Shown here piece after piece: positions 26,659 through 27,379 of a stretch of 27,379 nucleotides of DNA. How positions within the stretch are numbered: the stretch's first letter is position 1; each line of letters starts with the position of its first letter. The stretch comes from Patescibacteria group bacterium (lineage in GTDB: Bacteria > Patescibacteriota > Minisyncoccia > Phycocordibacterales > SBAW01): positions 1 to 27,379 of the forward strand of contig JAGWIT010000005.1 in assembly GCA_028866155.1 (NCBI GenBank). The letters run 5' to 3'. The position numbers and the translations under genes were made by a program. The notes under the pieces were generated by a model that was not told the origin of the DNA, made no database searches, and saw only the letters and a list, made by a program, of their open reading frames with translations.

Positions 26659-27379
26659 TTAATTCTTTAGCCCTATTCCCTTTTTGAAAAGCCAGAGGAT
26701 GGTGACAATGAAGACCACGGTGAGTCCGATGAGTATCGAGAGTGCCAAGGTGAGGCTCACGTCGGAAACTCCGAGGAAGCCGTAGCGAAAAAGATTGACC
26801 ATATAAAGGATAGGATTAATAAGTGAGATTTTTTGCCAAAATGGCGGGAAGCGTGATATCGAGTAGAACACGCCACCAAGAAATGTCAGCGGAGTAAGAA
26901 TAAACGTCGGGACGATGGAGATAGAGTCGAAGGTGTTGGCGAACATCGCGTTGAGGAATCCGCCCAGCGAGAACAGTACGCACGTGAGGATAAACGCCGC
27001 AAGCACTACCGCGATATTATAGATGGTCAAGTGCATGAAAAAGAGCGCGGTCAGAAGCACCAAGACGCCGATGATAAAGCCGCGCACGATGCCTGCGGTG
27101 ACATATCCGGCGACAATCACCCACTCGGGCATGGGCGACACCAGCATTTCTTGAAGATTGTTTTGAAACTTCGCCATAAACAGTGCGGTCGAAGTGTTAC
27201 TGTAGGCGTTCATGATGACCTGCATCATTACGAGTCCGGGGACGATGAACTGGATGTAACTGAGGCCGTGGATGGGCGGCAGTTGCGAGCCGATGAACGT
27301 GCCGAAGACCAAAAAATAAAGAGCGGTCGTGATGACCGACGGCAAGAAGGTCTGCTGCCACAGGCGCACGATGCGCACC
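26659..27379 (-). CDS. ABC-2 type transporter permease (N-terminus cut off)
   Basis: The membrane subunit of an ABC exporter of the YadH/NodJ-like ABC-2 type, with substrates such as polysaccharide, lipid or drug; the substrate cannot be told. About 240 residues are visible, beginning VRIVRLWQQTFLPSVITTALYFLVFGTFIG and showing about six spans, the ABC-2 signature around QFIVPGLVMMQVIMNAYSN and FQNNLQEMLVSPMPEWVI, and the late block PLTFLGGVFYSISRFPPFWQKISLINP. The frame is open at the window edge, and the family usually has 15-25 more residues, so the start lies outside. The ATPase gene is expected upstream, beyond the window. No clear terminator follows. Confidence 0.92.
   Translation of the reverse strand, partial: VRIVRLWQQTFLPSVITTALYFLVFGTFIGSQLPPIHGLSYIQFIVPGLVMMQVIMNAYSNTSTALFMAKFQNNLQEMLVSPMPEWVIVAGYVTAGIVRGFIIGVLVLLTALFFMHLTIYNIAVVLAAFILTCVLFSLGGFLNAMFANTFDSISIVPTFILTPLTFLGGVFYSISRFPPFWQKISLINPILYMVNLFRYGFLGVSDVSLTLALSILIGLTVVFIVTILWLFKKGIGLKN

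Noticed and set aside
1..27379. CRISPR arrays, insertion sequences, phage genes
   Set aside because: I found no regularly spaced direct repeats, no transposase or integrase motifs and no phage structural genes.

Overview
The window reads as a chromosomal segment of a Candidate Phyla Radiation (Patescibacteria) bacterium, most likely a Parcubacteria-type lineage. This is inferred from gene content: compact housekeeping genes, a class I (archaeal-type) lysyl-tRNA synthetase, a MurF without its usual N-terminal domain, and a DoxX / CorA / RmuC / TypA set packed with very short spacers. TGA ends many clearly conserved genes (mreC, mreD, lysS, murF, rplI), so the standard bacterial code applies and the UGA-recoding lineages (Gracilibacteria, SR1) are unlikely. 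No phage, insertion sequence or CRISPR array is visible.

Layout. 1-3218 (+): rod-shape cluster mreB (partial)-mreC-mreD-mrdA. 3222-5369 (+): greA and lysS. 5391-5961 (-): two small, separately transcribed proteins, one zinc-ribbon-like and one 47-residue membrane protein. 6043-10895 (+): division/cell-wall cluster mraZ-rsmH-ftsL-ftsI-murF with MraZ-type operator repeats. 10918-12557: tRNA-Glu(CTC), a previously hidden relic of a papain-like protease, a DNA-3-methyladenine glycosylase gene and a frameshifted small gene. 12558-14880: yqeY / rmuC (divergent), a small membrane protein and rplU. 14904-19425 (-): recR-dnaB and cysS-corA. 19459-23047 (+): ctpA, rplI, typA. 23122-24223: rpmA (-), a small membrane protein and a DnaQ-like exonuclease. 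24260-25959: an orphan basic protein, tRNA-Pro(GGG), a secreted lysozyme-like protein and DoxX. 25972-27379: a gene-free stretch, a small charged orphan and a partial ABC-2 permease.

The most striking signal is regulatory. For about fourteen housekeeping genes a sigma70-type -10 hexamer sits 6-9 bases (exactly 6 in eight cases) before the ATG, with no Shine-Dalgarno sequence, which predicts leaderless mRNAs. By contrast, the small orphan genes have their own -35/-10 promoters, a 5' leader, usually a clear Shine-Dalgarno sequence, and a hairpin terminator. A third group (rplU, typA, the lysozyme-like gene) has a short leader with a terminator-like hairpin and T-run before the ORF. The window thus seems to hold three modes of expression, roughly sorted by gene class.

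Several conserved genes (rplU, mpg, dnaB, cysS) carry short in-frame insertions made of palindromic DNA in non-conserved positions, suggesting a small repeat that enters coding sequence. All functional statements rest on reading motifs by eye; no database search was run.
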